Part shown: positions 38,068-51,755 of the stretch, in pieces
How the letters are laid out: each line of letters begins with the position of its first letter
Numbering within the stretch: the first letter of the stretch is position 1
Source: Sindora glabra
Taxonomy: Eukaryota; Streptophyta; Magnoliopsida; Fabales; Fabaceae
Assembly (NCBI GenBank): GCA_020226215.1
Contig: CM035235.1
Location: forward strand, 70,767,283-70,831,282
DNA: 64,000 bases
Reading direction: 5' to 3'
Position numbers and translations under genes: made by a program
Notes under the pieces: generated by a model
Databases searched by the model: none
What the model was told of the DNA's origin: nothing
Seen by the model: only the letters and a program-made list of their open reading frames with translations

Positions 38068-38078
38068 AAGTTATATAT
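38068..38078. repeat. target-site duplication, right copy
   Basis: AAGTTATATAT following the terminal A tract of the LINE; it matches 32347-32357. Confidence 0.75.
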
Positions 38079-40173
38079 CTGTCATTATTAAAAATTAAAA
38101 AATTAATTATTTTATTAATTTTTTAGTAACAATAATATGCCAATTTTTCAGTGATAATAGATAAATAAATTATGTACCCAATTTGATTGTAACCTAAATT
38201 TGGGTAATATTGGTTGTGAAATCATGATTGTGAATTATTGCTCAATTATTTATTCGTGTTCTTTCTTAAAAGTGTGTTCTTTTAAAATTACATTTCTTTA
38301 ATTTTTTCTTTTGTTTTGAGTTGATCATAAAATTTTAAATTATTATTTTAAACTTTTAATTATCAATTCATACTCTTGATTATTTATACACTTTCTGATT
38401 AGAGTTAAATACTTTCTATCCTTTTTCTTTTAAAAACTCTTTTAGTGCTCATTAAAACTAACTTTCTTCCTCATCTTACATTATGTATTTTTCTTTCTTT
38501 ACACAAATGCAACATTTTTACGGTGAAACAAATCTTCATGTTAACCAACTAAATCTTTATATTTCTTATATTAATTTTTTTTCATATGCTTTTCTTTTCA
38601 GATTTTTCTATTAATGTTATGATAACTACAATAATACTAAAGAGATTTAAGAAAGTGAAGAACTATTATTTTACTTATTTTCTTTTGAGTTTTTATTTCA
38701 TGTTTGAAGGTAACAATTTGGGAGACAATAAAATCAATATGTTCAAATACTATTGAAAAAACAAATATTGTTAATTATGATTTTTTTTACCATTAATGAT
38801 ACTAAATCACGAATTACTGTTTCTTTTGAATTAGTGTTCATTTGATTTATAGTTTAATGTTTAAGTAGTCATGTAATGCAAAAACACTATTTGTATTTTT
38901 TTTTTCAAAAACGTTATTTGCATTTGAAACAACGAAATCTATTGTTTAAGAGAAAATTACATTTAACCTATGTATAATTCTATTATATTTTTTATTATTA
39001 ACACTTTATTCTTCTAAATTTTTTTCCATCTAATTGTTAACAAAATGCACCATGATATAATATGTGAATTAAGTGAAATCGGAGAAATCACACATAAATG
39101 AAATGTAATTTTTTAATATTTATATAAATTGATGTCAATAATTCACAATAAAAACTAAAAAAAATTACTTTTCTCTCTTTGTGTTTAATGACCTTCTTCA
39201 CTCATGTACATTTATCTTAAACAAGAGGAATTAAAATCTATAACAGTATACGGTAAATGTTAAAGAAAAAAAACTAAAACTCTTGATATTTGTAATATAT
39301 ATATTATCACTCATAATATATTAAGAATATAAATAATATATAGTTTATATATTTAAAATAAGAAGATAAAGCTATTTTTTTTTATCTTCAACAAGAATTT
39401 TAGACATAAATTTATATAAATATGAAAAAAAAATCCACTTTTCTTCACATGTGATTCCGTACAAGTTCAATATTTAACCTATTTGTTTTAAAATATTGCA
39501 TTAAAAATTGGATAAAAAAATTGGACAAATAAAGTATTAATACTAAAAAATACATGGAAGTGAATTTTGACGCTTAAAAATACATATAAATTAAATAAAA
39601 ATTGATGAAATCAAATGTAAGTAAAATATAATTTCTTGTACTTTAATGTTTGAGTAGATATTTAATGCAAAAACTCTATATTTATCTGAAATAACTATAA
39701 CTATGGCTTCATTTTGTATAACATATAAGTTAGTTTGTAATGTTAGTGTGAAACTTATTAATCTTATCAATAAATTATAAACTAAGTACAGAAAGTATTT
39801 TACATATTAATTTATTGAAAAAATAAATTTTAATTTAATAAGTTATCTTAAATATTTTATAATTAATAATATTGATAAAGAATTAGCAGAGTATATAAGC
39901 AATTGATATTATATGACAAGTTTAATAAAAAATTAAAAAAAATAAACGTAATTTAAAAACAACACTAAAAAATGAAGTAGGATAAACAATCAATCAATAA
40001 TACCCTCTCCCATATTGCTAACATATACCCTCCCCATATACAGAATTTGTACGTCCCGACGGCGTATTTTCCAATAACTTTCTGTGCTCTGCCAAAGTTA
40101 CAGACTTTCCGAGCTTTTCTTGACAAAAATCAGCAGGGCGTCTTCTTCCATTCATCTCGATCGATCAAAAACC
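38079..40173. other. AT-rich spacer upstream of flotillin copy A
   Basis: No gene was seen. Just before the gene, two similar ATACCCTC..CCATAT stretches occur near 40000-40040. No clear TATA box. Confidence 0.6.
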
Positions 40174-42954
40174 ATGTTAGGCTATACTATTGCTGGTCCA
40201 ACTGAGTACCTGGCCATAACTGGCCATGGAATTCACGACATCAAACTTGCTAAGAAAGCTTTCATATGGCCCCTGCAAAAGTGCATTCGCTTCGACGTCT
40301 CACCCATCAACTACACTTTTGATGTTCAGGCCATGTCATCTGAAAAGCTCCCATTCGTTCTTCCTGCCGTTTTCACCATTGGCCCTAGGGTTGAAGAAGA
40401 AGAAAGTCTTATCCTTTACGCCAGGCTCATGTCTGCTCATGATAAGAATTCCAACCACCTCAAAGATCTGGTTGAGGGCGTTATTGAAGGCGAAACCCGT
40501 GTTCTTGCTGCTTCCATGTCCATGGAGGAAATTTTCAAGGGTACCAAACAATTTAAAAAAGAAGTCTTTGAGAAAGTTCAGTTGGAGCTTAACAAATTCG
40601 GGCTTTTAATTTATAATGCCAATGTTAAACAGCTTGTTGATGTTCGTGGTCATGAGTACTTCTCTTATCTTGGGCAGAAAATCCAGATGGAGGCTGCCAA
40701 TAAGGCCAAGGTATAGTTTTTTCCTATTTCTGTTTACTTTTTTTTTGGTGGAATTTTCTGATTTACAAAAACATTGCATCTTCTTTTTTTTATTATTTTT
40801 TTCATTTTTTCATCTTTGGGAATTTTGCAAGGCATGAATGGTGATAGGGTTTCTTAGAATACTAGCAGGATCATCAATTTCCAGAATTACAGAATTCCGC
40901 TGTCTACCTTTTTTCCCTATCTTTGTTAATATTGCTACCATGTGAACATTTGATCGTTTTTCCTTGTAGTTGTACACTTCTTATAAATTTACAGACAGGG
41001 ATTTCTGTACAGATAGATGTATAGATTCATACAGGCCTCTTCACTTTGTTACTACTTATGCTTAGTAAAATTATTACATCAGTTACCAGCAGCGCATGAG
41101 GGTGTCTCCGGGGTTATGTCTTTAGCTCTTTTCAATTTTCTTTGTAGCTTTGTAAGTATGTAACAATTAAGCAAAAGAATTCCAAGTTTTTATTTCAGAT
41201 AATTCATTGATATAACTTCGCCTCTTGTCTGACTTTTGCTAGGATTGAAAAGGTGATGTTTGTTGGGTAATAAGCTTTGAACACTTATAACTTGTATTAA
41301 GCATATCGTATACTGCATCCAGTTCTTTCATGATTAATGAATGTTTGATTCATCCATATTAATATTCATCCTTTTGTCACTAAGTGGATGAGTTGTTGTT
41401 GGTGTAGGTTGATGTTGCTGAGGCTCAGATGAAGGGTGACGTGGGTGCCAAGATCCGGAAGGGCCAAACTCAACAAAATGCTGCAAAAATTGATGCCGAG
41501 ACAAAGGTTGTGACAGCTCAAAGACAAGGAGAAGGAAAGAAGGAGGAGATTAAGGTTAAAACAGATGTGATGATTTTTGAGAACCAGAAGGAAGCTGAGG
41601 TGGCTCAGGCTAGTGCTGAGTTGGCAAGGAAGAAAGCTGGATGGAACCAGATGTCTAAGTTGGCTGAGGTGGAAGCTTCCAAGGCAGTATCCATAAGGGA
41701 AGCTGAGTTGGAGACTGATTTGGAGAACAAGAATGCAATGACTAGGACTGCAAAACTCAAGGCTGAGATGCTCAGTAAGGCTTCTGTGGAGTATGAGGCT
41801 AAGGTAAGCCAAATTAGCACTGTGTATTTGGCCAACCCTCAAAATTCTTATCAAATTTTTGGAAAACCTCGTATTTTAAATTAGGTGCATAGATAGCCTT
41901 GTAGCCTTAAAGCTTCTTAGTTGAGACTCTAGTTTTCTATCCAACTTATGTTTCCCAATTTTGGCTAAGTTTGCATAAGTTCATGAAGCTCAATGCATGA
42001 CCCTTTTGGTTAAGTTCTAATATTATGCGATTTCATGTGGTCGATGAAAAAGCTGCATATATTTAGTGTAAATGTGTAAAATTTTATGCAAAATTATATG
42101 TATTATCTAAAATTTTTAAATTATATGTATTATTTAAAATATATATACCAATTTTTAATTTTTATTCCCACTAAAATTTTAAAATACATTTACTTTCACT
42201 GACCTTCAAATGTTGACTTTATCATTTTATGTAGTGTGATATATATACAATTCCACTGCACGCAGAGTTCATATATAATTTTGTGAAATTACATTACTAA
42301 TGGAATTTGTGGTGAGCATTAACATATCTGTTAATTAATCATAAACTGAGATTCCTACTGCATATTTTACTTATTTCCATAAAAACTAATGATTCTTTTT
42401 GCTGATTTTACATAAATTTAATCAGTTTAATATACTTAGTAACTTGTTTTCAGGTGCAAGAAGCAAATTGGGCTTTGTACAAGAAACAAAGAGATGCAGA
42501 TGCGAGCTTATACAAGAGCAAGCAAGAGGCTGAGGCAAAAAAGGCAAATGCAGAGGCAAACTTCTTTGCGCAACAGCAAGCAGCAGATGCTGAGCTCTAC
42601 ATGAAGAAGAAAAAGGCAGAAGGAATTTGCGCGGTTGCACAAGCTGAAGGATTATATTTAAACACTCTGATGAAGGAATTGAGAGGAAACTATGCTGCAG
42701 TGAGAGACTACTTGATGATAAATAAGAACATGTTCCAGGAGATTGCTAAGATCAATGCTCAAGCTGTGAACGGTATGCAGCCTAAGATAAGCATATGGTC
42801 CAATGGAAAAGATGGGCAGGAAGCAACTGGCAATAGTGCCATGAAGGATATTGCTCAGATTTACACAATGTTGCCTCCATTGGTGAAGACTGTGAATGAG
42901 CAGACTGGCATGTTGCCACCAGCTTGGGTTGGCACACTAAGTCATGAAGAATAG
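40174..42954 (+). CDS. FLOT: flotillin-like protein, copy A
   Basis: Membrane-microdomain scaffold of the SPFH/PHB family; plant flotillins sit on the inner face of the plasma membrane and act in endocytosis and infection-related membrane domains. Exons: 40174-40710, 41408-41803, 42454-42954, all in phase 0. The product is 477 residues, the usual size. The SPFH domain (about 6-180) has SPINYTFDVQAMSSEKLPF, VFTIGPRVEEEESL, EGETRVLAASMSMEEIFKG and YNANVKQLVDV. Exons 2 and 3 encode the Glu/Ala/Lys-rich flotillin coiled coil. The C-terminus has MNEQTGMLPPAW-type sequence and ends SHEE. I chose the ACCATG at 40174 because family members start there. The frame stays open 30 codons further up, to an ATG at 40084. 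Paralogue of copy B, 9 kb downstream. Confidence 0.97.
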
Positions 42955-43514
42955 GTTTTGTTTTAGTTTTTCTCAAGTGTTGTTAGCGCACAGTTAGTTT
43001 TACTTTCTTTTTCTATTTTTTTTTTCCTTATGAACCGTTGACTAGACCTATAGAGTAGATGTGAGGTGCTTTTGTTTCTTTCATTTTATGTCATTACACA
43101 GAAAAGACATGATCTTGGACTTGAGTTTTTTTTTTTTTTTTCCTGGGTGGAATTTAAATTTTTAGAGGTAAAATAAATTGCTCAACTCTACGACTAGGCA
43201 TGCTAATTTCCTCAAGGTTCATCAAATATTCTTTGATCTGTAATTTCTCTAGTTTCAGCTTTGTGACCATGTTAAAGTGCATGGATACTTTTTTTTATAA
43301 AATAGATAAGTTCAGAAACAAGCTAGATACATAAAAAATTACGTTGGCTTTCTTCACATACGCTTGTTTAGAATTTATGAATACGCTGAAGGTTCGGTCA
43401 CTTTGTCCATCTGATATGCCAGTCACAGTATGACGAAATTATATGTGCAAATAATATTTCACCAATATGATTATTGTTTTTAGGAAAGGAAAATATGAAA
43501 TTTTAATGAGGAAA

Positions 43515-43606
<92 letters not shown>

Positions 43607-46600
43607 GTAACTGTGACACAAAAATGTTAAATTAAAAACCTACAAGATTTTCTATATAGTCTCATTTCGCAAATCAAACAAAACATCTATCTTGTTTGAA
43701 GATTGAATTTGATCCCTAAAGTATTTTATACTATCAATAAATAAAAAATATACTATTAAAAAATAAAAAATGATAGTAATTAAAATTTTTTTAATAATGG
43801 TAGAGCTCATTTACTGATAATAAATTAAATTTAAATTCTTGAAAATTTTAAATAGATTGTATAATTTATCCAAACATCTCTTTTTAATCAAATTCTATAT
43901 AATGATAGTGGATAAGGATTGATAAAATCGTATTAAGTTAAATTTTAAATTATTAAAATTAAAAAAAATCTCTTATCTCTCTTACACCTCTATAAAATTA
44001 AAATTAAAAAATTGTTTTATATTACAATTATATTTTAATTTAACAATTTTAAAAATTTTTACTTGACAATATTAAAATATGTGGTGTATTTTTTTTAAGA
44101 TTTTATTTAAGGCATTTATGAATTTTTTATTATTGAATTGATCTATTATAATTTTTATTAGTTTGTTATACATACATACACACATACATATATGTATGTT
44201 TGTGTATGTGTGTTGGTGAAACAATTTATACTATTTTATTGGAAATGTTTTATTTAAATTATCATATTTTTTAAAAAATATATTAATATCAAAGGACATT
44301 TTGATTTAATTATGTACTTTAAATGCATTTAGGATAGTTTTGTTGATTTTTTATATATAAGAGTATTTTAGTCAAATTAATTATTTCTTAAATCCATATA
44401 TTCTTCTACAGTGTGAAAACAAATATATAGAAGATAAAATAATTTTGTACAAATCTTTATCTTATACAATAATAAACATATGACTTTATTCAATATAATA
44501 TTATACTATACTAAAAAGGCCTAAATTATTTCTCAAAGGAGAAAATTTAGATCCAAAGCAAATTATATCAACCTCTTTTGAAATTTTACCTATTTATATC
44601 TAATCTTTCAATTTTTGAAAGTATACACTTCCACTGTTATAAAATGCAAAAAGACATTAAACTTGTAAGCTACAGTCACTTCTCTAATTTTATCACTTAT
44701 GACCAAAAGACTATTTTCTTATATTTTTTTTGGCATAAGTGGCACTTCACCATAATTGAAGTTTTTTTGTAACGTAAATTTTTAATCTTTTGCATATTTA
44801 TTTGAATTTTTTTATTCATGTATCAAGAAATAAAATCATCATAATTTTAAAATTTTTATGCTATGATTTGTGCCACAAGTAATAAATTGTTGCAATAGAA
44901 AGATAAAAAGTACCCATTAGCTTTTGTTAATGAGCATTGATTTACCTTAATATAAGAGTTATATAATCATTATCATAATTGTTTAGGAAATAAGAGAGTA
45001 ATTTAATATATTTAATAGGTAATTATCAATATAATTTAACCAAACAATTATTTACCAAAAAATATAATTTAAACATACAATCAATGAGATTTAACTCTAT
45101 AATTAATAAGATTTAATCACATAATTAATATAATTTAATTTCATATTTAACAATATTAAACACCATAATTAATATGATTTAATTGCATATTTAATAACAA
45201 TATTTTATGTGACAATGAAGGCTACTAACTCTAACATTAATTGTCAAAATGTAAGAAATAGAACTTCTTATATAGAATATGAAAAATTACTTACCTACAA
45301 CCCTTATATAAGAAAAACTTCCTATATTATTTATAAATAGAAATAAATAATTATTCCTACTCAATTTAACTAATAACCACTTTACTATGAGTTTGAATAT
45401 AAGATTACAAACCTTCACATCTTCATTTATGGAGGATTTTGTTCTTTCAAACGTCCCCATGTTCCTTACATGGAGGTTTTTGTTCTTTCAGTTGAATAAA
45501 ACTATTAATTTAAAAGTAATAAAATAATAAAAGATATTATAACTAATTTGCAATCACTAATAATTTTTAATTTAATAAATATATTTATTGTGAAAATTAT
45601 AATTTTTAAAATTAAACCGGTCATTGAACTAATCAATATATTGATTCATTAGTTTAATTACTAATTTACTAGTTGAATTAATTTTAAATTTAGAAATATA
45701 AATTATATATATACACCCTAATAATATATATTTAAAATAATAAAGTATAAGTAATACAATAATAATTTATGTCAGAAATAATTAAAAATAAATACAAGCT
45801 CAATTAATATTAAATACTAAAGGTGTGATATCTCAATTATTATAAAGTTATAAGAATAATTATTTTTTTGAAAATAAATTTTGTGAAAAATCAATTTGGT
45901 TCATTGGTTTTAGCTAATTCACGCTAATTCTGGCTAGTTTCATAAGTTCATATGTATTTCTAGTTAAAGGTCTTGACAGGATTAGTTCATTAGCCCATTT
46001 GCTAGTCCAAATTAGTTTTCAAATCGTTTAAATTAATATTTTTATAAAAATTATTTAAATATTATTTATTACTTTATTATTACTAAATTAGTAATATAAT
46101 TTTCATTTAAGTAAAAGAGTAGATGTTACTAACCTTAACCTCCACATAAAATTCATATATATATATATATACGAATTTTGTTTCAACCTCTTATTTAATT
46201 TAATTTTAATTTCTTAGTAAAATTAAAATTAAAAGGTACAAATTAAAAAAATTATGATAGTAAGAAATAATGGAGACATTGTTTCAAAGAAAGGTAATTG
46301 ATATTTCTATTTTTTGTATTATAATTATAATTTAACTTTTAAAATAAATTTTAGAAAAATGAGTAAGTGCAAATTTAAAAAATTTATTAATATTTTTTCA
46401 TTATAGTTCCCAAAGATAGAGTAATTATTTTTATAATATTTCTTTGGAAACACAAAGTTAACAAATTACATGAAATTAATTCTTGGGAAGTTTTAATTTT
46501 ATTTTTTTGGTCTTGGAAGTTTTTTTTTTTTACTATTAACTAAACAAGTTTGGTTCAAAATTGAACCAATTCGCGTAAATCAAATAAAGCGCATAAAAGT

Positions 46601-48949
46601 TATTTTATGGGAAGTTTTAATTTTTTTGTCCAATAAATTACTTTGAGTGCTTTATAAAAAGTTTACAATAAAATTTATTTAGTTGGAAGTTCAATTTTTT
46701 ATTGTCAAATAAATTACTTGAATATTTTACAAGTAGTTTATAATGAAATTTATTCTTTAAAAAATTTAATTTCTCTGAAAAACTTATTCCTCTCAATTTC
46801 AAAAAGTAACATAATATTTAAGAATATTTAAATAATTTTAATACAAAAACTTAAATTTAAAATTTTTAAATTAGTTCAATTTAAAATTTATCATTCCCAT
46901 AATAAATATAAATTTTTTTAATGATAATGAATTGAATTTAATATTATTAATTATTTTATTATTAAATTAATAATATTTTTTAAACCAATTAAAAGAATAA
47001 AAATTATAAACTATTAGCTATTCCTTAAAAAGAAAAATTATATGTTCTAGGGGCAGACTACCGTAGCCTAGATAAATGTAAGATGAGAAATACCGTGAAC
47101 ATGTGGCAATAAAACAATGGCCCAGATATATTAAATTGAAAAATCAACAACATATGGAGAAATTTTTATATATTTTTAATCTTAATATATATTTTTAGTT
47201 ATATTCAATAAATAAGTGATAATTGTTAATTTTATTTTTTAATTATCAGTTTTATAAGATTCAAACACATTAAAAATGTAATTTTTTAATTTTTAAGGAT
47301 GAAAATTATAAAATTATAAATATATTTTATTTATTGAATATAATTAAAAATATGTGTTCTACATATAAAAATTTCTCCAAGATCAAAGCACAAAACCTAT
47401 ACCTACAGGCCGGAAGTCAGAAGAACTTCTAGTTTTGTTGTAATATTAAAATTTAATTTAATATTATTTCTTATTACTTTTTGATAAATCCGAAAACTAC
47501 TCTTTTAATTTTAGGAGTCGTTGACGTCAAATTTTCCAATTTACCAAAATATAATAGAAGTAATGTTGAAATTTCAATATTACCAGAGTACTAAAATTGT
47601 TTCGCATTTTATGAGTGATTTAAGGCGTTAAATATTCCTAATTTGATATAAAATTTTGTGAAAAAAATCAAGAATAGTATCAAAGTCATGCGATTCAAAT
47701 TTTAGGAAGATGCAATTCATATAATATTTTTTTCCCTCATCTGGCAGATATTTTGGTTATATTTGGCAAGATACGCTTACTCATTATCGCATTTATAAAA
47801 AGCACATATTTGCTATTCTTCCATTAAGTTGGAATAATACCTCAAAAGTGCACTTACCGTCTTACACCCAGAAATTTGCTTAGAGCTCGGATGATCAGGT
47901 TAGTCAATCCAATTAAATGTAATTTATTGCAGTGATTGACTAAAAAATAATGTAATATTCAAATAAGAACCTTGGAGTAAATGCAAGCTTTGTGATAGGG
48001 GCAATCAAAACTCTTCATATTGTAAATTTTTAATTATAATTAATTGTATTTAGTCGATATTAATCAAAATTTATATTAATTTTTTATTTAAAAATTTATA
48101 TTTAAAATTTTATTAATTATTTTTATAATTTAATATTTAATTACTTTTTATTATAATTATATTAATAAAATTATAATAGTAATATGTATTTATAAATTAA
48201 TTTTAATATTTAAATTAATTTATTTATATATTTTTAAAAATAAAATTTTAAATTTTAAATCTCTTTAAATCGAATTTAATCGATCAAAATTGAAATTTCA
48301 ATTAAAATTTGATCTGTTAAAAAAAATATTTTTTAATTAAGATTAATCAATTTAAAATATAATTTTAATCATTTTTAATCGATTGATGATTTCCTGATTA
48401 GCCACATTGATATGTAACCGTGGGTTATCCCACACCATTCACAGCCAAGAATTTCATTTTACATATTTAGTTATCGCCCTTTAATCCTTTAATAAGTTAA
48501 GAGTGGGGACAGGTAATTATGATCAGAATTATAAAAAATATGCTAAAATTGTGAATAGATAATTAGGAGTAAGTTTATAAATAAATAATTGATAGTATCA
48601 TGAATAGATAAATGAAAAATATATGAATTTAACAATAAAAAAACTAAATATAAATAATTTAAGAAATAATATTTAAAAAGAGTGGGATAAATTAATTTTG
48701 TTTATTACACTGATGAGATCCTACTTTGACTTGATTTGCACAAAGTAAATTATGATAAATTGATACATTATAATGACTAAATCTTTTAATTTAGGAAAAT
48801 TTTAAAATCCAAAAAAGAATAACAATGAAATTTATTTGAATAAAAATTATTTAATTATACCAACTGATTTTTTAATTTAATAATTATAATAATTATTAAT
48901 ATTATAATTTTAATCAAATAATTAATACGGATGAATAATCTTTCCGTAA
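42955..48949. other. AT-rich DNA between the two flotillin genes
   Basis: About 6 kb with no recognised gene. Contains an (AT)n tract (43520-43603) and several stretches with repeated GAACTAAT/ATTGATT-type words (about 45610-46030), which look like old short repeats. A possible short (TA)n run lies near 46155. Confidence 0.65.
43520..43603. repeat. (AT)n microsatellite
   Basis: About 42 uninterrupted AT units; self-complementary and likely length-polymorphic. Confidence 0.97.
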
Positions 48950-48973
48950 ACTTATATGTGCAAACATATAAGT
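48950..48973. repeat. perfect 10-bp inverted repeat upstream of flotillin B
   Basis: Arms ACTTATATGT (48950-48959) and ACATATAAGT (48964-48973) with a GCAA loop. They lie about 225-250 bp before the ATG at 49197. Confidence 0.85.
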
Positions 48974-49002
48974 AATTAGAAAATAAAAAATTCTACGACA
49001 CC

Positions 49003-49073
49003 CCGGGATTCCAAATCCGGAGTAATCTCATCCGACGACTTGTGTGGTGCCACGTCAGGATTTGGAATCCCGG
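49003..49073. promoter_or_regulatory. perfect 16-bp inverted repeat in the flotillin B promoter
   Basis: The left arm CCGGGATTCCAAATCC (49003-49018) and the right arm 49058-49073 are exact reverse complements with a 39-bp spacer. The spacer holds CCACGTCA, an ACGT-core (bZIP-type) motif at about 49050-49057. TATAAG follows at 49074. I see no such structure upstream of copy A. Confidence 0.85.
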
Positions 49074-49196
49074 TATAAGCCTCCACGGCAAATTCCTCCA
49101 TACCCGAGCTCCCAAAAAAGTTTCAAACTTTCCGAGCTTCTCTTCACAAAAACCAGAGCGTCTTCTTCTTTCTTTCATCTCGATTCGTTAAGAACC

Positions 49197-51755
49197 ATGA
49201 TAGGCTACACTATTGCTGGTCCAACTGAGTACTTGGCCATTACTGGCTATGGAATTCGTGACATCAAGCTCGCCAAAAAGGCTTTCATATGGCCTCTGCA
49301 AAGGTGCATTCGCTTTGACGTCTCCCCTGTCAACTATACCTTCGATGTTCAAGCCATGTCATCGGAGAAACTTCCGTTCCTTCTCCCCGCCGTTTTCACC
49401 ATTGGTCCTAGGGTTGAAGAAGAAGAAAGTCTCGTCCTTTACGCGAGGCTTATGTCCGCCCATGATAAGGACTCCAACCACGTCAAAGAACTCGTTGAGG
49501 GCGTCATTGAAGGCGAAACCCGGGTTCTTGCTGCTTCCATGTCCATGGAGGAGATCTTCAAGGGCACGAAACACTTTAAAAAAGAAGTCTTTGAGAAAGT
49601 TCAGTTGGAGCTTAACAAATTTGGCCTTTTAATTTACAATGCTAATGTCAAACAGCTTGTTGATGTCCGTGGTCATGAGTACTTCTCTTATCTTGGACAA
49701 AAGACGCAGATGGAGGCTGCCAATCAAGCCAAGGTATGACCTCTCTTTCTCTCTCTCTCTCTAGTTTATCCATCTATGATCTGTGAATTTTTTTTTTTAA
49801 GAATTTGTAAAATCATGGTATCTTCATTTTTTTTCATCTTTGGAATTTTGAAAGGCGTGAATTGTGATAGAGTTTCTTAAGATGCTATCTCAATTTCTAG
49901 AATTATGGAATTCCTGTCAGTTTTTTTTTTTTTTACCCTTTCCATCTAGGATAATATTACCATCCGAACGTGATATTTTCTTTGTTTTTCCTTGTAATTG
50001 GAGGTTGTTTGTAAATTTACAAACAGTGATTGGTGTACAGAGTTTCACTTTATTGATGCAAGTCTTTTAACGTTTTCCTTAATTTTTTTTAAATTTTTTT
50101 AGCTATGCAACAGTTGAAGCTGAAGCTGAAGTATCCCAAGATTTTAATTTTTGATATAGCAATTTGATATAATATTGACTTGTGTTGTGTATTTAATCGG
50201 ATTAAAGAGTTGATTTCCCCCCCCCCCCCTTTTTTATGTAATAAACTTTGAGTACTTTTACTTATGCTCAGAATATTACTGGATAATATTTTGGTTCACA
50301 TCCCTTCATGACTAATGAATGGTTGATTCAATACATATGAATATTCATCTATGTCACAGACTCACAATGTTATCCCTGGATGAGTTCTTGTTGGTGTAGA
50401 TTGATGTTGCAGAGGCTCAGATGAAGGGTGACGTTGGCTCCAAGATCCGGCAGGGCCAAACTCAACAAAATGCTGCCAAAATTGATGCTGAGACAAAGGT
50501 TGTGACAGCTCAAAGACAAGGAGAAGGAAAAAAGGAGGAGATTAAGGTTATGACTGATGTGAAGATTTTTGAGAACCAGAAGGAAGCTGAGGTGGCTCAT
50601 GCTAATGCTGAGTTGGCAAAGAAGAAAGCTGGATGGAACCAGATGTCTAAGTTGGCTGAGGTGGAGGCTTCCAAGGCGGTATCCATAAGGGAAGCTGAGT
50701 TGCAGACTGATTTGGAGAACAAGAATGCAATGACTAGAACTGCAAAACTCAAGGCTGAAATGCTTAGTAAGGCTTCTGTGGAGTATGAGACCAGGGTGAG
50801 CCAAACTGTCATCAAGTATCTAAGCTCTCATAATTCTTGTCAAATTGTTGGGTGCACAAGTAACCATTTAACCTTAAACCCGCTTAATCTTTAGACTTGT
50901 TTTCTAGCTAAGTTAAGTTCGCTAATTTTGGCAAAATTCTTATAATTCGTAAAGCTATATGCATGACCCCTTTTTGCTAAGTTTTAATATCACAGGATTT
51001 CACGTAGTGTGATACACACACCCTTTTCCATTAAGAAGTCAAAATATATTTTTGTGTAATCATATACTACTAATGGTATTTGTGGTGAGAATTAACATAT
51101 CCCTCAATTGGTCATAAATTGATTCTGTTATTAGAGAGGATTTTTATTAAAAATTCATTGATTCTTTTTGTTGATTTAATAGAGTTATTCAATTCAATAT
51201 ACTTGGTAATTTGTCTTGATTAATTTATGATAGGTGCAAGAAGCAAATTGGGCTCTGTACAAGAAACAAAAAGAGGCAGATGCAAGTCTATATGAGAGCA
51301 AGCAAGAGGCTGAGGCGAAAAAAGCAAGTGCACAGGCAAACTTCTTTGCTCAACAGCAAGCAGCAGATGCTGAGCTCTATAGAAAGAAGAAAGAGGCGGA
51401 AGGAATCTGCGCAGTTGCACAAGCAGAAGGGTTATACTTGAACACACTGATGAAGGAACTGAAAGGAAACTATGCTGCAGTAAGAGATTACTTGATGATA
51501 AATAGGAACATGTTCCAAGAAATTGCTAAGATAAATGCTCAAGCTGTGAATGGCATGCAACCTAAGATAAGCATTTGGTCCAATGGAAAAGATGGAGATG
51601 AAGCAAATGGCAATGGTGCCATGAAGGATATTGCTCAGATTTACACAATGCTACCTCCATTGGTGAAAACTGTGAATGAGCAGACAGGCATGTTGCCACC
51701 AGCTTGGCTTGGCACACTCAGCAATCAAGACATTGTTTGTAGTTCTCGTACGTAG
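49197..51755 (+). CDS. FLOT: flotillin-like protein, copy B
   Basis: Same family and role as copy A. Exons: 49197-49733, 50400-50795, 51234-51755. The first two exons have exactly the same lengths (537 and 396) as in copy A, and intron positions are identical. Over exon 1 I count 13 amino-acid differences in 179. The product is 484 residues. The extra length is at the end: after WLGTLSNQ the frame runs on to IVCSSRT-stop, whereas copy A ends SHEE. The start is chosen at ATG 49197 (ACCATG, as in A). The frame is open upstream to an ATG at 49044, inside the promoter inverted repeat, so that start is unlikely. The 13-C run at 50217-50229 is in intron 1. Confidence 0.97.
50217..50229 (+). repeat. 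poly(C) run in flotillin B intron 1
   Basis: Thirteen consecutive C followed by a T run; copy A intron 1 lacks it. Confidence 0.9.

Noticed and set aside
41366..41854. Minus-strand 162-residue ORF opposite flotillin A exon 2 (and its equivalent opposite copy B)
   Set aside because: Shadow of the Glu/Ala/Lys-rich coiled-coil exon; it appears in both copies only because the sense strand is conserved.
43439..43621. Tyr-Ile repeat ORF
   Set aside because: A translation of the (AT)n microsatellite.
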